From positions 1 through 44,866 of the forward strand of contig NAJO01000098.1 of NCBI GenBank assembly GCA_002077065.1: 44,866 nt of DNA. Direction: 5' to 3'. Numbering within the stretch: the first letter of the stretch is position 1; each line of letters opens with the position of its first letter. Below are positions 22,708-33,841 of the stretch, piece by piece. This stretch comes from Cryoendolithus antarcticus. Its lineage: Eukaryota > Ascomycota > Dothideomycetes > Cladosporiales > Cladosporiaceae. The position numbers and the translations under genes are program-made. Under the pieces are notes generated by a model, which was not told where the DNA came from, ran no database searches, and was given only the letters and a program-made list of their open reading frames with translations.

Positions 22708-23189
22708 ACCTTCGTCCCGCTGGTCGTCTTCTGCCGCCTTCCGACACGCTCCTTTACGTCATGATTCATGAAAGCTGTCCCAGCCAAGGGCTCTGCGATA
22801 GACTTACAGGAGCCCAGCGACGGAACACAGTTGTCAGAATCACATGATTCAGCTGGATCAGTTTCAAAATGATCGCGTAGGATCAGCTTTAGTCTGACCC
22901 TAATCTCTTGGGATCAGTCCCACGCTGATCATGCCTGATTATAACGATTCTCATAGGTATATGGCGAGCGTAAGATTCCGTCTGCTTCTCTCGTGTTCAA
23001 CTCAGTGTTCATAGTGACTTCCTGGAATACGATGATCCATACCCTGAACCATTCATTGCTCATTCTTCACGTCACATGACAACGCTACTAGCTCTGCCTC
23101 CTCCCTCAAGCATAACTCGTGAATACCTGTCCTCCTTGGAGGACCTGTCATGTGCCATCCAACGTTACCCTCGACATAAGTCGTAACAG

Positions 23190-24110
23190 CTTTGAACACC
23201 CAAAGAAGGACTGGCATCTTCAGGCCTTATCGGCGAATGAACTTGCGCCCCAAGCGAAGCGCCCAATGCGCGACGACCTGCAGGACTCGACAACGTCAAA
23301 GCAAACAAGCCCGATGCCTACCACGAGGACCGCAACAAGCTGAACGACTGCCTCCGCCAAATGGACTTATTCTTCGTTTGCAATCCGGTCTCCGAACCCA
23401 AGTAAACCTTCTATGCTTCAACATTCCTCCGAGGACGCGTGCAACACTGGATCCAACCCATTTTAGACAAGGCCCTGGACAACAGGGACAACACCATTGG
23501 CATGGTCGCCAACTTAGGTAGTTCTAAGTGCAAACGAGAGAACCGCAAGATCTTCGGGTTAATCAACAAAAGAAGCGTCCCCGTACGTATCATCCACTAC
23601 CTGGCATAGAATTCCTCTGCCGCCGACTATACCGCCAAGTTTTGGAAGTACGCTCAGCAGACCAGCTGGGATGACGACGTACGCGGGACCATATACCGAC
23701 GAGGTCTCAAAGAAAGCGTCAAGGACGAACTCATGAATGGCTTTTGAAAGCAGCCATCGACATTGACGACAAGCTTACGAACGACTCAAGGAGAAGAAAC
23801 ACGACACACCTCGTGGACGTTCAGTTGTTGTCCCCAGATCGACTCGCCAGCGCAACGATCTCGACCGCGGCGACCCAATGGACTTCAATGTGACCCAGCG
23901 GGGTCGACCGCTGCCCAAGAATGGCCAGAAGCCGCGAGGCAAGACCAACGGAGGACTAACCTTGCTACAACTGTAGCAAGGTCGACCACATAGCCGTTAA
24001 TTGCCGCTCGCCCAAGAAAGAGGACACGGTGCAGCGCGCACAGTTCAATCCTCGAGTGAAGGTACAATCTATTATGATGATCAGACAACCGCGCGGAGGC
24101 CAACAAGAAG
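23190..24110 (+). mobile_element. Ty3/gypsy retrotransposon Gag relic, copy B
   Basis: This copy is longer than copy A. From about 23300 it reads KPDAYHEDRNKLNDCLRQMD, then STFLRGRVQHWIQPILDKAL, an IFGLIN segment, SAADYTAKFWKYAQQTSWDD, RRGLKESVKDELMNG, and AAIDIDDKL. These are the successive helices of a fungal Ty3/gypsy Gag (retrotransposon gag domain). It ends in a CCHC knuckle at 23963-24004 (CYNCSKVDHIAVNC). Stops and shifts occur throughout, including a TAA at 23957-23959 at the same place as in copy A. No polymerase genes or LTRs are visible around it. Confidence 0.85.
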
Positions 24111-24774
24111 CCTCATTCGAAGATTCCAGGATCCGCGTCATCCAGTACACGGAACCCTCCATCACAACGAGTGCAACAACAACGGGCATGGCGGAAATCA
24201 TGAGGCGACTCCATATCAATCCGGAGCAAGCATTCTGCGTCTTGCAAAAAGCGCTCAAGTGAACCAGCTGTCACTTTCAGTCGATGTACGGCAGTGTGTC
24301 GTATGTTGGCAATGGAGCTGAGAAACTCGCCATAGGGTTTGCCAATGTCGTCAATTTATGCCTTTGTAAACAAATCCTCGCGTCATCTGAAGACTCCAGT
24401 CCACACGTTCAGCTCTACGGATCCTGCGCAGTCCCATCCATTCTGCTGCAAGATACTGTGCAGCTTCTCCACTCTGAACTCGAAGCACACTGCCTCAAGT
24501 ATCCTTGAACTTCTACGAGAAGTTTATGTTGGACTTTTAGGAGTAGGTATACAGGATATAGCGAACCACTCGATATCTCGCCTTCTCTGGCAAGACCTAG
24601 GAATCTCACTTAGCTTGACCCTTCAATATGGAATATGAAGTAGGAGTACATACCTGCTGAAAATGCCGGGTAAGTCCCGTACTACGCCGGATAATCAACG
24701 ACGTTACGTCAGATGAGTGGGCTGGCAATCCTCGGTCCTCATGAAAGCTGCTGTCGACGGAAATCAGCATAAGT

Positions 24775-25442
24775 TGGTCGGATAGCGCGGGGAATCCTCG
24801 AGCACGTCGCTAGCGACGATACTGTCTATGCACTTTCTACTCTGGTCAATCAGACCATTGCAGATCTTGGCCGACAGGTTGATGCGAAATTCGAGGATTC
24901 GCTTAGACCTTATCTCGCTGCTATCCGATCACGTATGTACAATCATTATCTTATCAGTAATGCCCGGAAGATACAAGCTGATCGGCGATGTGTGGTGCTG
25001 GAGACGTCCTTGCACTAGCTTTTTGGATCAAGTCGTGGGTTATGCGAAGTGGATTTGGTAAGGTTGATAGACACACTTCAAGAGAGCGAACAGGTTGATA
25101 TAGAGTCCTATGCAAGTTATTTGGCAACTGACACCATATAAGCATAAAATTAGATATATGAAAATGACGCTAGCCGGCAGGCTATGCTAATGAATAATCT
25201 GCGTATAGGTCGCCATGAGAACGTTTAGGGACGACTTTAGTATTCACGCGATAGAAGAGGAAATGATACTAGAATTGGCGCCCGTTCTCAACCCGGAAGA
25301 CTTAGATACGCTCTCTAACTCTCAAATCGACCACTTACTTCGAGAAGACAATGTCGCTACTCAAAACCGGGTCCACAACTCTAAGAAGCTCAAATATCTG
25401 CTAAAAGCTCGGGAAGGACTGCGTAGTCTCGATAAAGGGTAG
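24775..25442 (+). pseudogene. Dynamin-like GTPase, 3' part with GTPase effector domain
   Basis: The last exon (25209-25442) is open and reads VAMRTFRDDFSIHAIEEEMI, then LAPVLNPEDLDTLSNSQIDH, ending in a Lys/Arg/Leu-rich helix. This matches the dynamin effector domain pattern (F-D-(V/F) ... (V/I)E ... L ... (F/L)-P ... L ... I ... R ... L ... L ... G). It is preceded by an intron end (gctaatg ... cgtatag at 25208). Upstream in one frame lie LEHVASDDTVYALSTLVNQT, KFEDSLRPYLAAIRSRMYNH and, after a TAG at 25015-25017, LIDTLQESEQVDIESYASYL, consistent with the stalk region. The N-terminal GTPase domain is not present. Fungal dynamins remodel membranes, or in Mx-like forms have unknown roles; the subfamily cannot be told. 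Confidence 0.6.
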
Positions 25443-25499
25443 GCTAAAATAGATAGTAGGCCGATGTAGTTACTATTCTGGAGTTTTGTGACCTGCTAA

Positions 25500-26000
25500 T
25501 ATCATAAGAAATAACACAAGCGGAGTCAGGACTTCGTTAACACGATATACTACTCGATAGGCCTAGATCTCGACTACGTAATAGTAAGATTGGATCTTAG
25601 GTGCTGCCAAAGTCGCCCGACTACCTCCCCTAAGCTCTAACCTCACGACGACCCGAACAAGAGATACCGGAGAGGGGTACTATTATCTACTTGCGCCGAC
25701 GAAGAGAAAGAAGAAAGTCGAAGCGGCGGTGAATGCTTGATCTTTACGCAAGTCCTATATAAACTATAACGTTCGGTGAATCCATTAATCTATTAATCCA
25801 TTAATCCGCTTGCTAGGCATCACGTAGGCTATCGATTTGCATCGTTACTAATCGATTAGGCGGCTCTTTTCTGGTATGCGTAGGTCCCTAACGCGTTTGA
25901 TTAACATGCTTGTCAAGCGGCTAGACGGCCGCGTAAGGGTTGGTGGTACATAGGGAGGCTTGCTAGTGTATAAGTGAAAATACTGACTGTTGATAGAGAG
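25500..26000. other. AT-richer non-coding stretch with a TATA-like box and octamer repeat
   Basis: No gene is seen. The stretch includes a TATA-like tatataaac at about 25756 and three tandem octamers (attaatct, attaatcc, attaatcc) at 25784-25807. It could be part of an old LTR, but I found no partner copy in the window. Confidence 0.35.
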
Positions 26001-26199
26001 GTAGGATGCACACAGGATGGACACCATTATTGTTGTTTTTCTTATCTGAGGTGAAGCTCAAGATTGACCTTGAATGGCGGTATCGAGCCTTGACACTGTT
26101 ATGTGATCTACAGATAGAGCACATTTACAACATCATACCATCCTATGACAATATGCTTGGCACAGCCGCGGTGCCGTCTAGCGATTAGGCGGAGGAACG

Positions 26200-28030
26200 G
26201 CCGCTACGACAGGATGCTCTCAGCCTTCAAAGTTTTCCAACGGAATCAAATTCGGCACACCGACCGTTTTTACCGTAGCCCATGAAGGATGGCTCGTTAC
26301 TCCTAGCGCATCGGCACCTCCCATTTTTCGTGAGACGCCAATTGTTAGTGCTCACTATGACTAGCTGCCACCCCGCCGCTAACCTGAATGAGCGATGCAA
26401 GAGCAATCTCAGACGGACACACCGTGGAAGAAAAGTCAGTTGAAAATTGAGCATGGAGAACCAGATGTGGCCTTAAGAAGAGCAAATACAACACGGCCAA
26501 GAATGTTAAGTTTCGTTCTAGGCTCGATGTGTATTGCTGAACAATTGATATCTCTCTTGGCTTCAGAAGTGCACCTTGGACTTCAACTGCGAGGTTGGGG
26601 TCAAAACACGAGCATTCCGGTGGAGTGACCTTGGTACTGTACACTCATGGAGCACCTCCTCTTGAGCGGCCTCGACCATAAATGTGTCACAAGATTCCAA
26701 CGACAAGCGCATCGACCAATCTTGAGTCAAACAAAAAGGCGTAAAGCTGCATTAGTGGCCGCCCGCAGATGCCTTTTGCCTGCGGCCTCCTCCGGTACCA
26801 TGGTACAATCCCAGTTCGCACGCGACGCCGTGGCGCATTCATTGAGCCGCTTATCGCCTAGAGCTTGATTGCAAGGAGCCCTTTGTGAATCATATGCATA
26901 TACTAACTTACTGTATCGCACGGGTGGACCAGCATGGACTAATCCGACCTGCGCACTACTTTATTGCCTGCCCTATATGCAAGTTACTTCCTCAACGCAT
27001 TCCTGGACGGGAAACGGTGAGGATACTGCCCACATGAGCGTGACTGGGCTAAGTCGACAATGTTGATGTTCAGTACCTTCAGTATCTAAAAAACATTAGC
27101 AAAGCTTTTGATCCAAAGGCAAGCGATTCTCTTTACCTTCTTGCATTGTGTAACAGATCTCCCTAGCTCTACACCACAATCACGGCATAGGTCCTGCCAG
27201 CCTGCTAACTTTGAGTGATCGTGATGATTAAATTATCGGCAATGAGACGAGGTGAGGAGTGAGTTTGACGGCATTCAAACCTCGTAGGCAATTCGAATCA
27301 GCGTCCCTTTGTACAAGTGTCTTACACATATAGAAGGTCTACAGCAGACCTCTTGCAAATGTATCACAAAGCGAGATACAACCGCAGTAAGACATAGGAA
27401 AGCGAGACCGGGTATCTCTCTGTATGTGCATGTGCAGGTGGACGCTACAAAGCTTTGTGAACCGTTCTTTGACTTCCACGGAGGTGACAATGGCAGCGTC
27501 CATGTCGTGATATCCGCCGTCCAGGACAGCGCAGGCTGAGTCAGTCGCAGACTCGTCAACTGATCCACGCGGTTCAAAAGGTTGCGCGGGGCGCTTGGCC
27601 GCATGGCCTACCCATATTCCGATGCAGATGCACAGGATAGGAAGCAGTACCCAGTCTGGATGGATATTCGTGGGGCGTCCTCCCCTTCTACTGCCATTGT
27701 ATCTCTGTGCGGTCAGCTTGGCGCGCCAAAGAAGGTTGCTTGTAGTCGCTCAACAAGGTCCTTGTGGGTTTATATTGTGTTGGAGGGCTGACAACTGACA
27801 GCGTAGATATTCCTCAGGCACAAAGAATGTCGCAATTTGACCAAGACACCACACACACTCACAACGGAAGCACAGGGCGAACATGGCAATACCAAGAAGA
27901 CAACTGTGTCTGAGACTTATGACACTTTGACAATGTATCACAAGGATTGTCCACACGAGATCTCCGTGAGGTGTTCTGGCGTGTGGGATCAGTTTGAATT
28001 ATGCTAGTGATTTTACGGTGGGGCTAGCAG
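26200..28030. other. Stretch with repeat arm but no supported gene
   Basis: Short conflicting frames only. It contains the left arm of an inverted dispersed repeat (26834-26905) and a perfect 12-bp palindrome gtaccatggtac at 26795-26806. Confidence 0.4.
26834..26905 (+). repeat. Inverted dispersed repeat, left arm
   Basis: About 72 bp ending agccctttgtgaatcatat and gcatatact recur in reverse orientation at 33581-33653 with only a handful of differences. The match stops sharply on the right. To the left a shorter similarity (gcatcgacca) resumes beyond a gap. Confidence 0.8.
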
Positions 28031-28040
28031 CGGCCAAATA

Positions 28041-28876
28041 ATGCGGGGGAGCGAGTCAGCGAGCAGAGATTCCGTGAAAATCCCAACACACTGGCCCTGG
28101 ACTTGCCGCTTTGTTCGTCATGACATTAATGATGGCGAAAGATCCACGTATGTGCTACAAGGATCGCAGAGAGTAGGACTCATCAGTTACAAGACTTTGC
28201 TGCGACTAACTTGCTTCCTAGCTTTGGGACCGTTCTCACAACACTGGTCATAGGTCCTTTGGAACAAATATTCACCGTCCATGAGAAGCTTTTGTGTCTT
28301 AATTCCTCCTTTTTCACCTCGGCCGTGAAGAATGAATGGAATTCCGGCCAACACCACCGCATACCGCTTCCAGACGATATTCCCTTGGTTGCTGATCTCT
28401 ACATCCAGTGGTTATATGCCAACAAGATATTCAGCCAACAGCTCCCCGAAGAAGAAGGGGAGGAAGGGAAAGAGTTTGGTCTTCTGGTGGATGGCTTTCT
28501 ATTTGGTGAGAAGATTCAAGACGGCCACTTCAAGAATGCGTTGATTGATGCGCTCATCCAGTCCGTACGTGCCTTGGATCTGTCTGGCACACCTTGGCGT
28601 CCCATAAAGAGATGGGTAGATCAAGCATACAAAGGAACGACAAATGGATCACCTCTTCGCAGACTCTTAGTGGACCTACATGCTTTCCGCGGCGAGAGCG
28701 CTTGGATCAAAGGGTCCTGCAACGTTGATTTCTTGAGGTACCTTGCGGAACGCTGGGTGGACAATCAGGACATGCCATCTAAATTGGACCCAACAAGGAC
28801 AGACCTCGGCAGCTGCTTCTATGATCACCATAGCAAAGCAAACATGTGCTACCAATACCTATTGGATCTTGCGTGA
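28041..28876 (+). CDS. BTB/POZ domain protein, 253 aa, two exons
   Basis: ATG at 28041 opens a 107-bp exon. A 74-bp intron (gtatgtgc ... cgactaacttgcttcctag, 28148-28221) splits a Thr codon, and exon 2 runs cleanly to a stop at 28876. The BTB fold begins at about residue 36 (VLTTLVIGPLEQIFTVHEKL, then SSFFTSAVKNEW, then IPLPDDIPLVADLYIQWLY). These are the hallmark strands and helices of the large fungal BTB family: V-x-V-G ... F-x-V-H, FF, EW, and L-x-x-DD. BTB proteins dimerise and often act as cullin-3 ubiquitin-ligase adaptors; the partner here is unknown. The C-terminal half is helical without a recognised second domain. The exons show no lesions, and it is one of the few intact genes in the window. 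Confidence 0.85.
28148..28221 (+). other. Intron of the BTB gene
   Basis: Donor gtatgt, branch gactaac and acceptor cctag; 74 bp, phase 2. It joins an N-terminal extension to the BTB core in frame. Confidence 0.75.
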
Positions 28877-29001
28877 AAGAGCTTTCCTTCCTTCAGGTAG
28901 CAAGCTAAAGCACATACAGTAGTACAAAATGCCTTATCTGTGGATTGCGTGACAGTATGAAAGCCTGGAGCAGACTTAGCAGTAAGTAATCCATTTTCAA
29001 A

Positions 29002-29041
29002 GCTTGACTTGACTTGCTTGATCAAGTCAATCAAGTCAAGC
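29002..29041. repeat. 40-bp imperfect palindrome
   Basis: The arms gcttgacttg and caagtcaagc surround a centre cttgatcaag, giving near-perfect dyad symmetry over 40 bp. The unit ttgact/agtcaa is repeated, and gtcaagcctg recurs just to the right (29032-29043 and about 29061-29070). It lies about 130 bp beyond the BTB stop codon and could form a hairpin in the transcript. It might serve as a 3' end signal or be a fragile site. Confidence 0.8.
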
Positions 29042-29460
29042 CTGTGGCCCTCACTGTCGAGTCAAGCCTGACCCCTATGGCTCAAGAAAACTTATCCGGT
29101 TTCCTTGACTACACAATCACTCTGATCACAGAACACATGTACCGGCGCGCATAGTGCTCAGGTATACAATCCAAGACATGTGGAATCATAACACACTTTC
29201 ATACCAGCAAGTCTCCAGAATGGGTATCTATACTACAAGAACGTAGCAGAGACAGATCAATGCGCATGCGGCCAGAAGAAGGACACGAAAGAGCAATCCT
29301 CTATTGCAGTTCATGGGATGTGCAGCGACAGCAACCACTCTACTCAAAAGAGACAATATGAGGCAACTCGTCTCTCCTTCTTGGGGGGTAACGTGCCAGA
29401 CTTTGACTTGTGTTGCTATTCTCATAAGTTGAACAAAAAGAAAGACAGCGCCCCAAACGT

Positions 29461-29849
29461 TTAGTCAATGACAAAGAAAGCACCATGTGTTGCTGAGCAA
29501 GTACCACGATAGTTGTGCGGTAGCCAAAGCAAGTCTAAGCCATTGCGCTGCGCCCAAAGAGAATTCAACGCTACAGGCAATGGAGGTGGTGAAGGTGAAG
29601 TCTGAAGGTAATCGGATGGTGAGTTGAGGTCGAAAGTTCCAGGTTTGTGTTTGAAGCGCTTCCCTTACTAGTGACATGCAATCTCCGTGGGACTTTGCGA
29701 GTGTGAAAGCGTTGGATCTGCTTTCCCGTCGTGGTCGACCACAGCCGCACCGTCTCGTCCCAGAGCCCCGACGCTACCGTCTTGCTGTCCGGCGAGAAGG
29801 CCACGGCGCTGACAGACCCGTCGTGCCCTTCGAGCTTCTGTCTCTTCAT
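29461..29849 (-). pseudogene. WD40 3' end of an NLR-type gene, 5'-truncated
   Basis: The minus strand reads a complete WD40 blade: KLEGHDGSVSAVAFSPDSKT, then VASGLWDETVRLWSTTTGKQ, with the GH, the S-S-D-K core, and W/L-W. After a one-base shift it continues to LLWLPHNYRGTC and a TAA at 29461. A terminal W-L-P-x-x-Y-R-x-x-C box after the last blade is characteristic of fungal NACHT-WD40 (HNWD/NWD) proteins, intracellular receptors that trigger heterokaryon incompatibility or cell death. Upstream of 29860 the frame dissolves and no NACHT or effector domain is present. This is only the last blade and tail. Confidence 0.7.
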
Positions 29850-30315
29850 GCCATCGTATGATGCTTCTAGATCGAGAAAGCGGGCCTATCCCCTGCCTCC
29901 CGCCTTGCCCCACGCAACAGCCACATGCGCAGAGCTGGGGGGTCTCGCCAAGGATGGGTGTCACCGTATGAGTCATGTGTGTGATGTCTTCCAATATGTT
30001 ATTCGCATCCGTGAAAGGGTCTGTGCGCGAGGGCTGGAGACGCAACGTCGCCTTATCGAATCAATTTGAGACTCGTTTACCGTCCACCTCTGTCAATATT
30101 TTCACCGCTGTGGAACAATTTCACGCGCGTGTACTGCGTCCACCCGTTTCAATCAGGGAGTAGCCAATGGTGCAGACTTACTCCACAGCGCGCAACATGC
30201 GGAGAAGCCAAGCATATGACGCAGGATTTGTATTGCACCCGCGGAGATTCCAAGATGATTGCAGCATCCATTTCGTGAACCTTGACGCCATATCTACAAG
30301 CAGATCACCACTGCG

Positions 30316-31772
30316 ATGTCGTTCACGGATCTATCAATGGAACTTGTAGAGCACATTTTGTCTATGTTCGAACGAGGTTCGCGAATTGCGCAGTATGCCA
30401 CCATCTCTCAAGTGTGGCAACGTGCCGTAGAGTGCGGCACCTTTGATGCTGTCAAGGTTTCTTCGCTGGAACTCGCAGACCTCACAAGACTGTTGACGGA
30501 GGTCGAGGAGCAGCCTTAAAGGAAATCAACTTCAACATAGTGCTTCCTTCCTATGCTCGCGCAGATTGCTGCCAAAGAGAAACCGAGGCCCACCAGCAGA
30601 TCAACAACAAGGCTTTCACAGACGCTATACTAGGCCTGCTCGACTTTTTGACACAATACGACGATACACGGGATGCTAGGCCATTATCGATAGTGCTCAG
30701 TCGAGTGTATTCGCCAACAGATCCAAATCAGCGCCAAGGACAACCTCACATTGCTGGTAATATGTACACTCGCCGATACGAGTACTCAAACCTGAGGTCC
30801 CTACAGCCAGATGCTTTGCCGTCTCTTAAGAGAGTCCGACAATTATCAATATATGCAGACAAACTTTCTCACGGGCGCCATATTGAACCCGCTTCAGCCG
30901 TAGCAATCACGGGGAGCTTTCCCAACCTATCTGCAGTGTATCTTCATCTAGACGACGATCAAAGGAGTCTCCCAGATCTGGCGTGATCAAAGCTTAGGGA
31001 AGCTCTTGGGAAAAGTCTACAGACTCTACCGCTCACCTTGAATGAGGACTTCAATCTCCGGTATAGCCACGTTGCACCTTTTGATCAGCGACGCATAGCC
31101 GCTGATGTACGCGGAGAGTCGAGAAGCATGAGTTACGACTTCTTTAGCAAGGCCCTCGGAAGCTTTGTCCAAACCAGCTGGCTTACAAGCGTTCAGCTAT
31201 ACGGCGGCATTTCCCTCGATGCTGCGTTTTTCTACTTCGACAATACGCCAGGGACAGACTCGCCTTGGCCTGCCCTACAATTTTTCCGCGTGTTCTTCAA
31301 TCCACAACGACCTGACGGTGGATGGTATTTTGACCCTCCGGGCGGAAATCACTCCACAGCTACTATTGATCTGTCTGACGACCATTCAGACGAGGACGAC
31401 TATCCACCTTTCCGCACTGTCCCAAACGAGCAGCTCGAACGATTGATGGAGGCCGCCGCCATTGCAGCGTCAATGATGCATAGTCTGAGAACTATGAGAG
31501 TAGAAACTTCTTCTTCTTCAAACGAACTTCAGGATGATGGACCAAGCTTTGGATTCGAATTTCGCCGACACGATGCACCAACGATGGATTGTATAGACGT
31601 GGACGTGTGCCAAATAGATTCAGAGATGCATTTGCACTGGGAGGCTCCTCGGCTTTGGGTTATGAGCTCGCGATTGTACCAAGTTTGGCATAACGTCATC
31701 GGGATGCATAGCTGCGTTCACTATAGTCGGGAGGAGCCAGATGAGATAACGCCAATGTTACTTGAAGTTTGA
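30316..31772 (+). pseudogene. F-box protein gene with one frameshift and one nonsense codon
   Basis: ATG at 30316 starts a typical fungal F-box: MSFTDLSMELVEHILSMFER, then QYATISQVWQRAVECGTF. F-box proteins link SCF ubiquitin ligases to substrates. The frame shifts by one base near 30500. The sense then continues (AALKEINFNIVLPSYARADC) to a TGA at 30984-30986, in which CGA to TGA is the simplest change. The same frame runs on (LREALGKSLQTLPLTLNEDF) for about 260 codons to a stop at 31772. The C-terminal part includes an Asp-rich loop and resembles uncharacterised C-termini of dothideomycete and eurotiomycete F-box proteins. With only two lesions in about 480 codons this is a young pseudogene, or an intact gene with sequence errors. 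Confidence 0.7.
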
Positions 31773-31870
31773 CAAGGTTTCTGGGGAAGTGCATCGCCTA
31801 ACTCGCGACTCCCCACTTCTATTCAGCACCAAACAAGTAATTGACGGGGACTTAAAGAAAGCTCGAAAGC

Positions 31871-32604
31871 TTATTTAGAAGCTGATACACCGGCTACTAT
31901 TTTGGCGTACGATTTGAGCAGAAATACGTCAATTGACGAGCGCCCGCGCTCAATGAGGTCCTTCCCAACTCCACGAAAGGAGATGCGTAGTCGCACTAAA
32001 TCCTTGTAGGCCAACACAAACGAACGTTGCCTCGTTGCGAAAATCCAGTGCTCCTGATCCGAAAAAAATACCGAGCACAGAGCCAAGGCGCCGCGTCTCT
32101 CGACCACCACTCCGGACCAGAGTATGCACCTTAACGGAACTATATACGTGAACGCCTTGCAGCTACTGTCGCAGACCTCCCGCGATGGGCATCGCACCAG
32201 TGGTCTCTCGCTCTGCGCTTGACATCCACGAAGAAGCGATAGCGAGTGTGCCTCATCCCATCCAAGATCGCCTGGTTTGATGCGTCACCAGTCAGCCTCA
32301 AACCCCACCAGTAAGTATTCCACATCCCCCTAGAGTCCATTCTCACACTATATATCATGTTCAGGAGCCATTTCGGACGCGAATAGCCAGAGAGATACTC
32401 GAGAGCGCGTAAATGTGTGGTCTGCATGCGGTTGCTATGGCCCGTCATGTCGGTGATCAATGCGAGCTCCTCGTGAAATGCCCCAAAGCATTCAGTAGCC
32501 AGGGATACCTGCGACACGTAGCTCTCGATCAGCGATGCTAGTACACTCGTCATATCACTGACTGGCGCGCGCAAGAAGTTTTGCTGAACTTCCATGTCGG
32601 CCAT
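31871..32604 (-). pseudogene. Unrecognised protein, single frameshift
   Basis: ATG at 32604 (MADMEVQQNFLRAPVSDMTS) opens about 135 good codons. Near 32170 the sense moves to the next frame, which ends FVLAYKDLVRLRISFRGVGK and further to a stop at 31871. Taken together it is a globular, helical protein of about 240 aa. I do not know the family. It is convergent with the F-box gene, with about 100 bp between their stops. Confidence 0.4.
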
Positions 32605-33580
32605 CCAAATCACTATATGAAAGTAACGCAAAATTATACCGAATTCTTCTCAATCTTGGATAGCGAGACGCTGACCCCAAAGAAGCTGAGCTTTCTCCTA
32701 CGTCCCTCGGCTCCGCCAATGCCTGCTTCTCAAGCCTCTCATGAAATCCGCCGAAGTGCGATGAAAGGGGGAAGAATCACCTTCGAGTATGATCTTTGTT
32801 TGTCGAGGCTATGGACCTGATCTCAATAGACAGCCGCCGGATCTGCCGTGATTAACTTCTACCATGATCTTCGCACGTGTGGCTGAGGATATTGGTGATC
32901 TACAGCAATTCCGCAGGCTCGCGAGTCTCCCAAGCATCGAAATGCAATTCGAAGCGGCTGCGCGGGTCGGCGATCAAGGAAGACACGGGGGTGGTGACTC
33001 ACGATACTCTCATACCCTCAGTACCTTCTGGAGGCGTCAATATAAGAAAATGTCAGGTTATGTCTGGTGATCTGGAGCCAACATACCCTCATCGGTCGAG
33101 CGGCTGACAAGAGGTAGTTCCATCCTTGCCGAAGGACCTCTTTCTGGGGTCAGCACAGTCAACATTGAATGAGCGTGTCTGAGCTGCTGGGTCGCGGTGA
33201 AAGCATCTCTTCAGAGATCTCATCATATGAGGTAAGGCCCCAAGCAGACTCTGTCTTGTTCCGAAACATCACAGATTGAATGCTGAGATTTTCGAATCTC
33301 CTAGGGAGCGTAAGTCGTAGAAAAGCACATATACGAAGAAGGCACTGATCCGGTATCGACGTCAGGTTTTGCGTAGGATCATGCCGCCCGAATGGCTGAA
33401 TGTGGTTGTGAGTAGGCGTTGCTCCTCAATCAGCCTGCTGTTCCTCCACGTCTTCGCTAAATGACTGCAACTCCCGACGAAGATGCTCCAGAATCTGTAT
33501 CTACGTACGAACGCTGTCTCTAGATCTCTTGTAAATACATCATTGAGGCGTGTGCACTTGGCTACGTTCCCACGAACAAC

Positions 33581-33653
33581 AGTATATGCATATGATTCAC
33601 AAAGGGCTCCTTGCAATCAGGCTCTAGGCGCCAAGCCGCTCAATGAACGCATG
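33581..33653 (-). repeat. Inverted dispersed repeat, right arm
   Basis: This is the reverse-orientation partner of 26834-26905. A further partial copy of the gcaatcatatgcatat motif lies about 110 bp to the right (33702). Confidence 0.8.
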
Positions 33654-33841
33654 CCTAAATAGGATGGTCGATCGGTGCGTGCTCGGCTGATGATTTGCTG
33701 CAATCATATGCATATAATTCATGGACGTACGGTACATTACAGTAGAGGAGCCAGCCAACCTGCCACTTTGTGGCCGATGGCCTGTCGGCCGATTCATCGT
33801 AATTGCCACAGTGCACTCGCGTATGTGCGATTGCTCATTGT

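Noticed and set aside
25520..25830. Possible LTR with a TATA box
   Set aside because: No second copy, no TG...CA boundaries or target duplication found in the window. The TATA-like box alone is not enough.
26680..26830. tRNA- or SINE-like sequence around a gttcgca block
   Set aside because: I could not fold a cloverleaf or find both pol III boxes with proper spacing.
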